64,000 bases of DNA from Haliea salexigens DSM 19537 (lineage in GTDB: Bacteria; Pseudomonadota; Gammaproteobacteria; Pseudomonadales; Halieaceae): positions 124,001 to 188,000 of the forward strand of contig NZ_AUHJ01000004.1 of the NCBI RefSeq assembly GCF_000423125.1. Reading direction: 5' to 3'. Within the stretch, counting starts at the first letter, position 1; each line of letters opens with the position of its first letter. A program made the position numbers and the translations under genes. Positions 21,272 to 30,684 of the stretch are shown in pieces. Under the pieces are notes generated by a model. That model saw nothing but the letters and a program-made list of their open reading frames with translations, had not been told where the DNA came from and made no database searches.

Positions 21272-21293
21272 GGCCACCCGCACGCGGGTGACC
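21272..21293 (-). promoter_or_regulatory. Leader hairpin before the GAPDH-like gene
   Basis: On the minus strand GGTCACCCG pairs with CGGGTGGCC (one G-T pair) around a CGTG loop. It ends about five bases before the AGGAGG ribosome site of the gap-like gene, so it could modulate translation or mRNA stability of the operon. Confidence 0.4.
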
Positions 21294-21298
21294 AGCTT

Positions 21299-21320
21299 TT
21301 GTCCACAAATTGTCCGACAA
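21299..21320. promoter_or_regulatory. Paired TTGTCC(G)ACAA motifs upstream of the gap-like/gap/ppc operon
   Basis: Two adjacent near-identical palindromic motifs, TTGTCCACAA (21299-21308) and TTGTCCGACAA (21310-21320), lie 46-67 bp before the operon start and 80-101 bp before divergent folE. They look like a double operator; the regulator is unknown. Confidence 0.4.
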
Positions 21321-21399
21321 GTGCTTCGCTCGGCGCACACGCCGGCAATCCATCCTGCACACCTCATCGTAACTAAGCTAAACACAATGGAGATGCGAC

Positions 21400-22077
21400 A
21401 TGGAAACTGCACTGGCTGGCAATATTCCCTACCCGAGCAAGATGTCAGCCGAGGCTGCCATGGTGCGCGAGGCCCTGCTGGAGCGCGGCCTGGAATCCCC
21501 CATGATCCAGAATGGCCTGACACGCGACGAGAAATACCGGCGCATCGTGCAATCTTTCACCGAGATCACCCGGACCCTGGGACTCGACCTCAATGACGAT
21601 AGCCTCGCCGAAACACCGCACCGCATCGCCAAGATGTACGTCGACGAGATTTTCTCCGGGCTGGACTACGCACAGTTTCCCAAAATCTCGGTGATCGCCA
21701 ACAAAATGCAGGTGGAGGAAATGGTTCAGGTCGACAACATTGATGTTGTCAGCACCTGCGAACACCACTTCGTCACCATCGACGGCCTGGCCCGCGTCGC
21801 CTACATCCCCAAGGACAAGGTCATTGGTTTGTCGAAAATCAACCGCATCGTCCGTTTCTTTGCCCAGCGTCCCCAGGTGCAGGAGCGGCTAACCCAGCAA
21901 ATTCTTGTCGCCCTGCAGGCACTGCTGGATACCGACGATGTTGCTGTCACTATCGACGCTGTGCACTACTGCGTCAAGTCGCGCGGTGTGATGGACAGTA
22001 ATTCCAGAACCCGGACCACGTCGCTGGGCGGCGCCTTCAAATCCAACGCGAGCACCCGAGCCGAGTTCCTGAACTGA
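21400..22077 (+). CDS. folE: GTP cyclohydrolase I
   Basis: First step of tetrahydrofolate (and related pterin or queuosine) synthesis: GTP to dihydroneopterin triphosphate. The 225 residues include the zinc and active-site segment [24 protein letters not shown], the [12 protein letters not shown] helix and the second zinc cysteine in HYCVKSRGV. The ATG at 21400 has GGAG seven bases upstream; an internal ATG at 21442 is possible. A strong intrinsic terminator follows, so it is probably a single-gene unit. Confidence 0.95.
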   Translation: METALAGNIPYPSKMSAEAAMVREALLERGLESPMIQNGLTRDEKYRRIVQSFTEITRTLGLDLNDDSLAETPHRIAKMYVDEIFSGLDYAQFPKISVIANKMQVEEMVQVDNIDVVSTCEHHFVTIDGLARVAYIPKDKVIGLSKINRIVRFFAQRPQVQERLTQQILVALQALLDTDDVAVTIDAVHYCVKSRGVMDSNSRTRTTSLGGAFKSNASTRAEFLN

Positions 22078-22103
22078 TCCCCCCCTGGGAACTCGGCTGC
22101 TTG

Positions 22104-22128
22104 GCCCGGCACTGCCGGGCATTTTTTT
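22104..22128 (+). terminator. Intrinsic terminator after folE
   Basis: Perfect 7-bp stem GCCCGGC / GCCGGGC with an ACT loop, followed by A and seven T residues. Placement 27 bp after the folE stop is textbook. Confidence 0.92.
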
Positions 22129-22213
22129 GCCCTCAATTTCGGTTTTTTGGCCGCGGCAAAGCGTGTAACCTGCCTCCTTCGCAACTGCACTGTGCACCCG
22201 CGCTGGCCATACC

Positions 22214-23554
22214 ATGAGAACACTGCTCACCCTCACCTCACTGCTGATCTCCACCGCCCTGCTTCTGGTCGGACAGGGCATGCAGTTGACCCTGCTGCCC
22301 CTGCGGGCCAGCAGTATCGGCTTATCGGATTTCATTATCGGCGTCAGCGCTTCCGCGTATTTCATGGGTTTTGTGGCCGGTTGCCTGTTGATCCCCAGGA
22401 TCATCGCCAAGGTGGGGCACATTCGCAGCTTCGCCGTGCTCACAGCGATCATGATGAGCGCAATTCTCGCCCTGGAAACCCTGGACGGCTGGGTTCCATG
22501 GCTATTGCTGCGTTTTCTCACGGGCGCAATGATCTGCGGGCTGTATACCGTGATCGAAAGCTGGCTGAACGACCAGACCAGCGCTCAATCACGCGGCCAG
22601 GTACTGGCCATCTACACTTTCATTATTCTCTCCGCAATGGCGGTAGGCCAGGTGCTGATCAACGTCGGCCCCGTCAGTAGCGCCACGCCGTTTATTCTGG
22701 CAGCCATTTTCATGGCCCTGGCCATCGTACCGGTTGGACTCACCAGTCGGCTGGCACCCGCACCCATCGAATCAACGCGCATTCGCTTCAACCTGCTCTA
22801 TCGACGCTCACGCGCGGCTTTTGCAGGCACCTTGCTCTCCGGGCTGGTGGTAGGCAGTTTCTGGGCGCTGGGGGCGGTGTTCGCGCGCCGCTACGGCACG
22901 AGCATGGCAGACGTCACCTGGTTTATTACTGCGGGTATCGCGGGGGGTGCGCTATTCCAGTACCCGATTGGCTGGCTCTCCGACCGCATCGACCGGCGCT
23001 ACGTGCTGGTGTGCCTCAGTATCGGCGCTATCGCCACGTCAGCAGCGGTCGCACTCACGGTGCAGCACAGCGCGCACTTGATTGCGGTTTTCCTTTTCGG
23101 CGCCATGACCATGCCGCTCTACGCCATCTCGCTGGCCACGGCGGCTGACAACTCTTCCGCGGAAGAGTTTGTGGAAATAGGGACATCCGTATTGATGCTG
23201 AACGCGCTGGGCGCCGCCTCTGCGCCCATCCTGTTGGGTCAGCTAATGAGCCTTTACGATGCTACCGCGCTGTTCTGGTCGTTCTGTGCCCTGAGCGCAG
23301 TCTTCACCCTTTACCTCGCCGTACAAACCCGGGACAAGGGTCAGGTGGTTGCTGCAGAAGACCAGGTACCCTTCTCCGCCGCCGCTACCGAAGCCGCCCC
23401 CACAGGCTTTAGCCTGGACCCGCGCGGCCCGGAAGATGCTGTGGGCGACTTGTTACCCTCGGAGTCGGGGCAGGACGAGCACCACAGCGACATCCAAGCC
23501 GAGTCCGAGTCCGAGTCCGAGACTGCGGCTATGGATCCAGCGCCGCAGCGCTGA
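22214..23554 (+). CDS. MFS transporter (YcaD-like)
   Basis: 446 residues with about 12 hydrophobic segments. The pattern of short helices, GLSDFIIGVSASAYFMGFVAGC near the N-terminus and PIGWLSDRIDRRYVLV as the central loop signature, resembles the YcaD/CynX-type branch of MFS; the substrate is unknown. After the last membrane segment (about residue 380) comes a 60-residue acidic cytoplasmic tail ending in a Ser-Glu repeat encoded by GAGTCC x3 (23501-23518). It starts at the ATG at 22214, 86 bp after the folE terminator. Confidence 0.8.
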   Translation: MRTLLTLTSLLISTALLLVGQGMQLTLLPLRASSIGLSDFIIGVSASAYFMGFVAGCLLIPRIIAKVGHIRSFAVLTAIMMSAILALETLDGWVPWLLLRFLTGAMICGLYTVIESWLNDQTSAQSRGQVLAIYTFIILSAMAVGQVLINVGPVSSATPFILAAIFMALAIVPVGLTSRLAPAPIESTRIRFNLLYRRSRAAFAGTLLSGLVVGSFWALGAVFARRYGTSMADVTWFITAGIAGGALFQYPIGWLSDRIDRRYVLVCLSIGAIATSAAVALTVQHSAHLIAVFLFGAMTMPLYAISLATAADNSSAEEFVEIGTSVLMLNALGAASAPILLGQLMSLYDATALFWSFCALSAVFTLYLAVQTRDKGQVVAAEDQVPFSAAATEAAPTGFSLDPRGPEDAVGDLLPSESGQDEHHSDIQAESESESETAAMDPAPQR

Positions 23555-23568
23555 CCGGTTGCCACGCC

Positions 23569-23593
23569 GGGCCCCCGGGAACCTCGGGTGCCC
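23569..23593. terminator. Candidate bidirectional terminator between convergent genes
   Basis: Stem GGGC-C-CCCG / CGGG-T-GCCC with one mismatch and a 7-base loop, filling the gap between the MFS and acyl-CoA synthetase stops. There is no T-run. Confidence 0.35.
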
Positions 23594-25267
23594 TCAGTCA
23601 GCCCAGTGCAGCAGCACTTCGCGCTGTTCTGCTGCATTGCGGGCGAGGCCTTCTGCCAGCTCTCCGTAGCGTTCCTCAACCTTTTCACGGCGAATCTTCA
23701 GGGTTGGCGTGAGCACCTCGTTGTCGATCGTCCACTCCTCCCGGGAAAGGATCACGGCGCCGATGCGGGCGTGCTTCTCGACAGCCTCGTTGATGCTCTG
23801 TACCGCCTGGTGTATCGCCTGCGCGATCTCCGCTTCTGCCTGCTCGCGCGACGCTGCCGCCAGCTGCCGTGCCGCCTCGTTGAGCACAGCTACCATCACC
23901 GTCTTGGAGAAACCACGCCCCAACAGGCAGTGCTGTTCGGTATGGGGGTTCTTGGCAAATTCACCCTCAATGGGGGGCGGAGCCACGAACTTTCCCTGAA
24001 TCGTCTTGAAATAGTCTTTCACCCGGCCCGTAAGGTAAACGAAGCCGTCTTCGTCCACCCGTGCCTTGTCGCCGGTGTGCAACCAACCGTCGCGGATCAG
24101 CTCGGCAGTCTTGTCCGGCTGATTGTAATAACCCGGTGTACAGCCATCGGCACGCACCGCCAGCTCGCCCTCCTCAGTGATGCGGAATTCCACTTCGCCG
24201 ATGGGCTTGCCGATAGAACCGATCCGTCGTGAATCATGCCCGCTGGCAATAACACCCATCGCCTCGGTCTGGCCAAAGCCTTCCATGAGGATCAGCCCCA
24301 GCCGTTGCCACCATTCAATCAATGCCGGCGGTGTTGGTGCCGCTGCCACCAGGCAGTACTCCACCTGATCCAGCCCCAGGCCCTCAAGAACCAGGCGGCC
24401 GATACCTTCCGCATCCTGAGCCAGCGCCTGCTCCAGCGCGTCATTGCCGCCAAACTTGGCAACGACCGCCTGCTTCAACTGCTCCCAGACACGCGGTGGA
24501 CCAAAGAACATGTGCGGGCGGGTACGCTGCAGGTCCGCCGCCAGGGTTTCCAGGCTCTGGTTGAAGCTCACCTCACCACAACAGGTCAACGAGGAAAACT
24601 CGACGATCTGCCGTTCGGCAATATGTGAAAGCGGCAGGTAGGAAAAATAGCGCGCGTTGTCGCGCGTGCCGAAGGCGGTGCGAAACCGCGTGATCGGCAC
24701 AAGGTTGCTGCGGTGTGTCTGGATAACACCTTTGGGCAAGCCGGTGGTGCCTGAGGTGAACACCAGTGAGATCACGTCATCGGGCTGACAGCGATAGGCG
24801 GGGGCCTTGCCCTGCCACTCCGCAAGCAGTGACTCCCAGCGCAGATGCGGCTCTTCCAGTTCCACGCCGGGCAACGTTATCAGGGTGACTCCCTCCGGCA
24901 GCACCTCGCGCACGGCTTGCCAGTTGGTGGTTTCACCGACAATCAGAACACGGGTCTCGGTAAAATCCATGATGTACTGTGCGGTCGACGCCGGCAGCGT
25001 GGTAAACATACTCACCGTGACGTTGCCCGAACTGATGATCGCGAGATCGGCAAGGAACCAGTGTGCACAGTTGCGCGACAGCAGCGAGATGCGCTGCCCG
25101 CGGCCGAAGTGATGCTCAAGCATCGCCGCCATCGCATTGACGGTCGCGGCCGCCTCGCCCCAGGTGATATCCCGGGAGCCCTCGGGCAGCAAGTCCTTGA
25201 GCCAGACCGTGTCAGGCGTTTCCCGCGCCCAGTGGGCAAGGAGCTTGTCGAGTGTATCGGCCTGCAT
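23594..25267 (-). CDS. Long-chain acyl-CoA synthetase (AMP-binding, FadD15/LACS type)
   Basis: Activates fatty acids to acyl-CoA via an acyl-adenylate. The 557 residues have the P-loop-like VFTSGTTGLPKGVIQTHRS (about 170-190), GFGQTEAMG in the middle, and GWLHTGDKARVDEDGFVYLTGRVKDYFKTIQGKFVAPPPIE at the adenylation/thioester switch. The bulky LACS-type linker and C-terminus distinguish it from short-chain enzymes. It converges on the MFS gene. With the second synthetase and wax-ester synthase in this window it fits lipid storage or turnover. Confidence 0.9.
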   Translation of the reverse strand: MQADTLDKLLAHWARETPDTVWLKDLLPEGSRDITWGEAAATVNAMAAMLEHHFGRGQRISLLSRNCAHWFLADLAIISSGNVTVSMFTTLPASTAQYIMDFTETRVLIVGETTNWQAVREVLPEGVTLITLPGVELEEPHLRWESLLAEWQGKAPAYRCQPDDVISLVFTSGTTGLPKGVIQTHRSNLVPITRFRTAFGTRDNARYFSYLPLSHIAERQIVEFSSLTCCGEVSFNQSLETLAADLQRTRPHMFFGPPRVWEQLKQAVVAKFGGNDALEQALAQDAEGIGRLVLEGLGLDQVEYCLVAAAPTPPALIEWWQRLGLILMEGFGQTEAMGVIASGHDSRRIGSIGKPIGEVEFRITEEGELAVRADGCTPGYYNQPDKTAELIRDGWLHTGDKARVDEDGFVYLTGRVKDYFKTIQGKFVAPPPIEGEFAKNPHTEQHCLLGRGFSKTVMVAVLNEAARQLAAASREQAEAEIAQAIHQAVQSINEAVEKHARIGAVILSREEWTIDNEVLTPTLKIRREKVEERYGELAEGLARNAAEQREVLLHWAD

Positions 25268-25338
25268 GGTGAAATCCTCTCTTTGATTTTATACGTCCAG
25301 TGTACAAAACCGGGCGAGGGTTACCAGCAAATTCGTGC

Positions 25339-25938
25339 TCAACGCAGCTCAAGCGCCTGCTGGCCGGTACCGGTTGGTGTGGCCCGTTGGGCCACACCGC
25401 CCTGCCCCATATCCGGACGCTGAGCGCGATTCAGGCCAATGGGTAAAGGCTCAAGGGCGGCGCGACCCCAGTTGTGCTGTGGCAGGCGCTCGGTGATGTC
25501 GTCAACGTCCACCACCGGCACCAGGCCAACCAGCGGCTGCACTGAGCGCCCGCCACCCACACTGTCTTCGCGTCCGTGCCAGCTGCCGCCGGTGAGGCGA
25601 TGGTCGCTGGCGAAAGTCAGCAGCAGCGCTTCATTGCGTGTGTCGGCACGACCCACATCAATGGACAGGAAATCCACTCCCAGCGCACCCAGGCTGAACC
25701 CGAACACATTCTCCGTGACCTGCCAGGATTCCCAGCCGAGGACGTAGCCACCGGGAATGGCAGACACGCGCAGCGGCGGCCCCAGACGAGCAAGCACCTC
25801 GCGGCTGTCTAGACCCGTCTCCGTGGCGAGACTCGCAGCTGCGCCGGGCAACGTCTCGCCCAGGTTGTAATGCCACTGGGTGCAGCCGCCGAGGGCGCAC
25901 ATCAGGGTCAGTAGCAAACCGCGGACAAGCCTAGCCAT
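25339..25938 (-). CDS. Lipoprotein with a BamE-like domain
   Basis: 199 residues. A lipoprotein signal (about 1-19, ending CALGGC) leads into a region with SREVLARLGPPLRV, which matches the SmpA/OmlA (BamE-like) fold pattern, then a long hydrophobic/beta segment. The rest is polar with no family I recognise. The ATG at 25938 overlaps the end of the upstream lipoprotein gene by 8 bp; a longer form from 25968 is possible but adds ten residues before a good signal peptide. Envelope assembly or maintenance is inferred from the fold only. Confidence 0.7.
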   Translation of the reverse strand: MARLVRGLLLTLMCALGGCTQWHYNLGETLPGAAASLATETGLDSREVLARLGPPLRVSAIPGGYVLGWESWQVTENVFGFSLGALGVDFLSIDVGRADTRNEALLLTFASDHRLTGGSWHGREDSVGGGRSVQPLVGLVPVVDVDDITERLPQHNWGRAALEPLPIGLNRAQRPDMGQGGVAQRATPTGTGQQALELR

Positions 25939-26296
25939 TGTCGGTGTCGGCAATGCGGCTGGACGCATCGGTCAGCAGGCCGTCCTCGTCGAAGAAGAAG
26001 ATGGCGCGATCGTAGTGCGTGTCGATCTGCATGCGGTTGTAGAGCACCAGAACGATGCCCTCACCGTCGGAGCGTTCAAACAGGTAGTAAAGAATCGACT
26101 CGCTTTCAAGCGCGATAACCTGTGACGGCGGCCCCAGGGCGGCCATGACCTCGGCACGGGTGGTGACGCCCGGCTGCAAGCTTTGCATGTAGGCGTCTGT
26201 CCAACCCACTTCGACGCCGCGACGGTTTTCGTATTGGGCGCAACCGGCAAGGGCCAACAACAGGGCCGGCAGCAACAGGCGGGCAACACGCTTCAT
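25931..26296 (-). CDS. Small BamE-like (SmpA/OmlA) outer-membrane lipoprotein
   Basis: 121 residues. Lipobox LALAGC ends the signal at about residue 19. The body has LQPGVTTRAEVMAALGPPSQVI, the G-x-T-x-x-x-V-x-x-x-x-G-x-P pattern of BamE-type proteins, then alternating strands (ILYYLFER, GIVLVLYN, RAIFFFDEDGLL). It is not BamE itself by context; many bacteria carry extra copies. It forms a two-gene unit with the next lipoprotein. Confidence 0.75.
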   Translation of the reverse strand: MKRVARLLLPALLLALAGCAQYENRRGVEVGWTDAYMQSLQPGVTTRAEVMAALGPPSQVIALESESILYYLFERSDGEGIVLVLYNRMQIDTHYDRAIFFFDEDGLLTDASSRIADTDNG

Positions 26297-26357
26297 GGTT
26301 TCCTCTCAATGCAAACAACAGTGCGTAACATACGCAATAGGACCGGTGGCGGACTGC

Positions 26358-28085
26358 TCAAGTCAACAGGAGGTCACCGCGCTGCACCACCTGTTGCCTG
26401 AAGGCGGCCGTTTTCTCGCTGTAGTCCTGCGAGTCGATGGTTGAGACATAGCGCCACTCGGCGGTGACCGTATCCTGGCCAAACCTTGTGACCAGATACC
26501 CGCGATCAATGAGGTTGGCATACACGAGGTCGTCGACCAGGGTGGCAATGAGCGGCGAAAACAGCCCCGCGGCATCAACACCAAGCACGGCCTCCAACCC
26601 GGGAGAACTGACACTCGCAGTCGCCAGCTCCACACCCACCACCTCGCCGGTACTCGCTACCAGCTGTGACGCCCAGGCGTTGTGCGTGTCACCAGCGAGA
26701 GCGACCAGTCGGCTGTTCATCTGGCGCGCCACTTCCAGCACCCGGTCACGTTCGAAGGCGTAACCGTCCCAGGCGTCAAGGTTATAGGGCACGGCGGAAT
26801 CCAGCAGCGCCTGCTCTTCCACGGTGCGCTCTTCCGGTATCTTGTTCTTGGCAGCGACCGCAGCGAGCACCGCCGCAGTGCCGGCAGCGAGTGCATCGCC
26901 ACCACTGATACTCGGTTCCAGCGCTTCCAGGATGGGTGCGGGCAACAGGTAGCGCGCCATCAGCACCTGCTGGCCCAGCACTTGCCAGCGTGCACTGGAA
27001 TCGATCAGTTGCGTTTCCAGCCAGGCGAGCTGCTCCGCACCGAGCAGGGTACGGTCTGCTGCGTTGCTGGCTGCACGCGTCGCGTCGATATCGATGCGGC
27101 CACCGCTGACGAAATCCGGATACACGAACTGACGGTCGCGACCAATCACACGGGTATCCAGCATAATCAGGTCCACGAGGTCGCCGTAGGGCAGGCGACG
27201 GTAGATGATCTCCTGCTCACTGGCCGGGGGGCGCACAGGCAACCACTCGTACCAGGCCTGGATCGCCGCCGCGCGGCGCTCGGAGTATTCACCTTCGGTA
27301 GCCGGATCGTGATTCTCCGCGCCTTCACGCCAGGCATCGTTGGCGATTTCATGGTCGTCCCAAACTACGATAAACGGGTGTGCCCCATGTGCCGCCTGCA
27401 AGTCGGGGTCGGTGCGGTACTGTGCGTAGCGCCCTCGGTAGTCCGCAAGGCTGAAAAGCTCACTGGCGGGCTGTACCACGCGGCCCAGAGCCTCGGCGTT
27501 GGCACTGGCATAGCCGCCAGGGGCGTATTCGTAGATGTAATCCCCCAGATGCAACACCGCGTCCACCGGCTGTGCCGCGACCTCACGATAAACATTGAAG
27601 TAGCCTGCCGGGTAATTGGAGCAGGAGACAACGGCAAACGCCGCGCTCGCAGTCGCACCCGAGGGTGCCGTGCGCGTCCGCGCTGTCGTGGAGAGTACGT
27701 CACCCACGCGGAAGCGGTAGAAATAGGTCGTACCCGCTGCGAGGCCGGTGACGTCAGCCTTCAGCGTGAAATCCACCGCTTCATCGGTGTTGCCAACCCC
27801 ACTGGCCACGATATCGGCGAAGCCATCATCGCTGGCGACCTCCCACTCGACCGTCACAAAGCCCGGTTCACGGGGAGTAACACGCGTCCAGATGATGACG
27901 CGATCAGTGAGCGGATCGCCGGAGGCAACCCCGTGATTGAAGTCAGCGGCCACACCTTCCGGCGCGGGCGGGGCGTCCGCGCTGTCTGAGCAGCCCACAA
28001 GATTGCCGCCCAGGAGCGGCAACAGCGATGCCGCCGCAATCCCCTTGACCAGGGTGCGGCGACGCAGTTGAGGATGATCGGTCAT
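26358..28085 (-). CDS. phoD: PhoD-family alkaline phosphatase
   Basis: Tat-exported phosphodiesterase/phosphatase that releases phosphate; enzymes of this family bind Ca and Fe. The 575 residues begin with a Tat signal: RRRTLVKG then a hydrophobic run, followed by Cys in LVGCSD, which suggests lipidation. Metal-site segments include VVSCSNY, LHLGDYIYEY, VVWDDHEIANDAW and ALAGDTHNAW. An N-terminal Ig-like domain (about 50-140) is normal for the family. The start at 28085 has GGAGC seven bases upstream. Confidence 0.92.
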   Translation of the reverse strand: MTDHPQLRRRTLVKGIAAASLLPLLGGNLVGCSDSADAPPAPEGVAADFNHGVASGDPLTDRVIIWTRVTPREPGFVTVEWEVASDDGFADIVASGVGNTDEAVDFTLKADVTGLAAGTTYFYRFRVGDVLSTTARTRTAPSGATASAAFAVVSCSNYPAGYFNVYREVAAQPVDAVLHLGDYIYEYAPGGYASANAEALGRVVQPASELFSLADYRGRYAQYRTDPDLQAAHGAHPFIVVWDDHEIANDAWREGAENHDPATEGEYSERRAAAIQAWYEWLPVRPPASEQEIIYRRLPYGDLVDLIMLDTRVIGRDRQFVYPDFVSGGRIDIDATRAASNAADRTLLGAEQLAWLETQLIDSSARWQVLGQQVLMARYLLPAPILEALEPSISGGDALAAGTAAVLAAVAAKNKIPEERTVEEQALLDSAVPYNLDAWDGYAFERDRVLEVARQMNSRLVALAGDTHNAWASQLVASTGEVVGVELATASVSSPGLEAVLGVDAAGLFSPLIATLVDDLVYANLIDRGYLVTRFGQDTVTAEWRYVSTIDSQDYSEKTAAFRQQVVQRGDLLLT

Positions 28086-28181
28086 TGTGTGCTCCGTGGG
28101 AGATGCTGCAGGCAGCATGCTTGGTTAGAGCGCACAGAATTACAGCAATCGTGTTACCGGCGCAAGCGCGCCAGGCGGGCC

Positions 28182-29552
28182 TTAGCGGCCTTGTCCACCG
28201 CGCGGTGCCACATTGCCATTGCTGTTGCCACGGGACTGTCCGTTACCACCGCCCGCGCCGCCCCGGCGACGGCGACGAGTCTGCGAAGGCGCACCTTCAC
28301 GCCCACCAGCATTGCCTGCGCGCGCACGCTGCGACCCGCGCCCCTCCGGCGCTGAACGCCTCTGAGCCGGGCGCCCCTGAGCCGGGCGCGCCGCTGTCGG
28401 GCGACCCTGCGGAACCGAGTGCTCGGGCTCGAAGCCTTCCACCTCTTCCCGCGGCAATGTTTTGCGGATCAGGCGTTCAATGCCGTACAGGTAATCCGCC
28501 TCGTCGGCACTGACCAGCGAATAGGCCTGTCCGGCCGCGCCGGCGCGCCCGGTACGGCCGATACGATGCACGTAATCTTCCGCGATGTTGGGCAGGTCGA
28601 AGTTGACCACCTGCGGCAACTGCTCAATGTCCAGACCCCGTGCCGCAATGTCGGTAGCCACCAGAGCCTGTACCCGCCCCTGCTTGAAATCGCCGAGGGC
28701 TCGGGTGCGCGCGTTCTGGCTCTTGTTGCCGTGAATGGCAACCGCCCGGATACCGTTCTTCTCAAGCTGCTGGCTCAGTTTGTTGGCGCCGTGCTTGGTA
28801 CGCGTAAACACCAGAACCTGTTCCCAGCTGTTGGCATGCACCAGGTGGCTCAGCAGCTCGGGCTTGCGCTTCTTGTCCACCGGATACACCCACTGCTGCA
28901 CTGTTTCGGCCGTGGCATTCGGCGGGCTGACCTCTACCTTGACCGGGCCCTGCATGTAGCCCTGTGCCAATTGCGTAATCTGGGTGGAAAAAGTGGCGGA
29001 GAACATCAGCGTCTGGCGCTTTACGGGCAGCAATTTGACGATACGGCGGATATCGTGAATAAAGCCCATGTCCAGCATGCGGTCAGCCTCATCGAGCACC
29101 AGCACTTCCAGGTCGCGGAAGTCCACGAAACCCTGCCCATGGAGGTCGAGCAAACGGCCTGGCGTGGCGACCAGCACGTCGACACCACGCTTCAGCTGCG
29201 CGATTTGCGGATTGATGTTCACGCCACCAAACACGACAGCGGAACGATAGCCATCGTACTTGCCGTAGTCGCGCACGCTTTCCTGCACCTGAGCCGCCAA
29301 TTCGCGGGTCGGCGTCAGCACCAGGGCGCGACAGCGGTTGGCCTGCACACGCGGGCCTCCTGCGAGGCGCTGCAACAGTGGCAAGGTGAACGCCGCGGTT
29401 TTACCGGTACCGGTTTGTGCGGCGGCCATGACATCCCTGCCTGCAAGGATCAGCGGAATGGCTTTTACCTGGATGGGTGAAGGGGTTGCGTAGCCCTGGT
29501 CGGCAACAGCACGCAGCAGGCTGGCGGACAGCCCGAGAGAATCAAAAGTCAT
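28182..29552 (-). CDS. rhlE: DEAD-box ATP-dependent RNA helicase RhlE
   Basis: RNA unwinding in ribosome assembly and RNA turnover. The 456 residues hold the full motif set: Q motif (FDSLGLS...GYATPSPIQ), [57 protein letters not shown] and [10 protein letters not shown]. The tail (about 385-456) is Arg/Gly/Pro-rich, as in RhlE. The ATG at 29552 starts the protein MTFDSLGLS as in the family; an open frame upstream is not conserved. Confidence 0.93.
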   Translation of the reverse strand: MTFDSLGLSASLLRAVADQGYATPSPIQVKAIPLILAGRDVMAAAQTGTGKTAAFTLPLLQRLAGGPRVQANRCRALVLTPTRELAAQVQESVRDYGKYDGYRSAVVFGGVNINPQIAQLKRGVDVLVATPGRLLDLHGQGFVDFRDLEVLVLDEADRMLDMGFIHDIRRIVKLLPVKRQTLMFSATFSTQITQLAQGYMQGPVKVEVSPPNATAETVQQWVYPVDKKRKPELLSHLVHANSWEQVLVFTRTKHGANKLSQQLEKNGIRAVAIHGNKSQNARTRALGDFKQGRVQALVATDIAARGLDIEQLPQVVNFDLPNIAEDYVHRIGRTGRAGAAGQAYSLVSADEADYLYGIERLIRKTLPREEVEGFEPEHSVPQGRPTAARPAQGRPAQRRSAPEGRGSQRARAGNAGGREGAPSQTRRRRRGGAGGGNGQSRGNSNGNVAPRGGQGR

Positions 29553-29578
29553 GGTCAGCAATCTCTGGATAAATAAGT

Positions 29579-29604
29579 CGCCAGAAAAATGGCAATGTCT
29601 GGCG
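29579..29604 (-). promoter_or_regulatory. Hairpin in the rhlE leader
   Basis: Inverted repeat CGCCAGA / TCTGGCG with a 12-base loop, 27 bp before the rhlE ATG. It could be a cis element in the 5' UTR. No terminator features. Confidence 0.35.
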
Positions 29605-29691
29605 GGGTAATGCTGACGAGGACTTGCACCGTCAGCGGGTGCGAGCGGCATGGTACTCGAATGCAAGCTGAATGCAAGTTTGCCCGGCTGG

Positions 29692-30684
29692 TCAGCTCCC
29701 AGCCGCCGCGCTGTCAGAGGCCTGCAACACGGCTTCCGGGCGATGAAAGCGCATTTTGGCCTCGCGGATGCGCGCGTCGTGATCCGCTGCAGTGCGGGCA
29801 ATCTCGGCCGCAATACCGAGGCGATGAATCAGGCCCTCCTGGTTGGCTACCTGAATCGCCAGCCCGGGACGGGCGTTCAGCTCCAGCAACATCGGCCCGC
29901 GCGTGCGGTCGAGCACAATGTCTGCGCCCAGATAACCCAGCCCCGTCATTTCTGCGCAGCTGGCTGCAAGGTCGAGAATGGCATCCCAATCCGGCAGCCG
30001 CAGCGACTTGAAACACGCGCCTGTATCCGGGTGATGGGTGACCAGGCTGCCATGCTGTACCGCAGCGACACTGAAGCCCTCGCCAATATCAAGGCCCACA
30101 CCCACGGCACCCTGATGCAGATTCGCCTTGCCGTCCGAGGCATGTGTGGCACAGCGCATCATCGCCATCACCGGCACACCGCGAAAAACAATCACACGAA
30201 TATCAGGCACACCTTCGTAGCTATATTCCGCGAGCAGCGGATTGAAGTCGATCAGCGCCTCGATCATGGCAGCATCGTTGCGCCCGCCGAGGCTGTGCAA
30301 GCCGGCCAGGATGTTCGACGTGTGCCGGCGCAGGTCGCGGTCATCGATCACACCGCCGCTGGACTTTACAAAGTGGTCGCCATCGCGCGAGGTGATCACC
30401 AGAATACCCTTGCCTCCGCTGCCCTGCACCGGCTTGATGACGAATGCCTCACGGCCCTCGAGCATCTCCAGCATCCGGTTGATCTGGAACTGGTGCTCGA
30501 TCACCCCGTACAGTTCCGGCACCACCACGTTGCGCTCCAGCGCCGCTTTCTTGGTGAGCAACTTGTTGTCCACGAGCTGGTAATTACGCCGCGGGTTATT
30601 CGCGCCGATAAACGTCAGGTTGCGCCTGTTCATACCGAGAATGCCACGCTCACGCAGCACGGAGGGCTTTACCAGCTTGATCAT
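29692..30684 (-). CDS. RimK-related ATP-grasp ligase (alpha-L-glutamate ligase-like protein)
   Basis: 330 residues, ATP-grasp fold. Visible sites are [17 protein letters not shown] (nucleotide-binding glycine loop and lysine), [19 protein letters not shown], and LELNARPGL with the Mg-binding Glu and Asn. This branch usually sits beside a 7TM inactive transglutaminase and a retropepsin-like protein, as here, so the three probably act together on a peptide or peptide-linked substrate that is not known. It overlaps the upstream gene by 4 bp (ATGA). Confidence 0.85.
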   Translation of the reverse strand: MIKLVKPSVLRERGILGMNRRNLTFIGANNPRRNYQLVDNKLLTKKAALERNVVVPELYGVIEHQFQINRMLEMLEGREAFVIKPVQGSGGKGILVITSRDGDHFVKSSGGVIDDRDLRRHTSNILAGLHSLGGRNDAAMIEALIDFNPLLAEYSYEGVPDIRVIVFRGVPVMAMMRCATHASDGKANLHQGAVGVGLDIGEGFSVAAVQHGSLVTHHPDTGACFKSLRLPDWDAILDLAASCAEMTGLGYLGADIVLDRTRGPMLLELNARPGLAIQVANQEGLIHRLGIAAEIARTAADHDARIREAKMRFHRPEAVLQASDSAAAGS

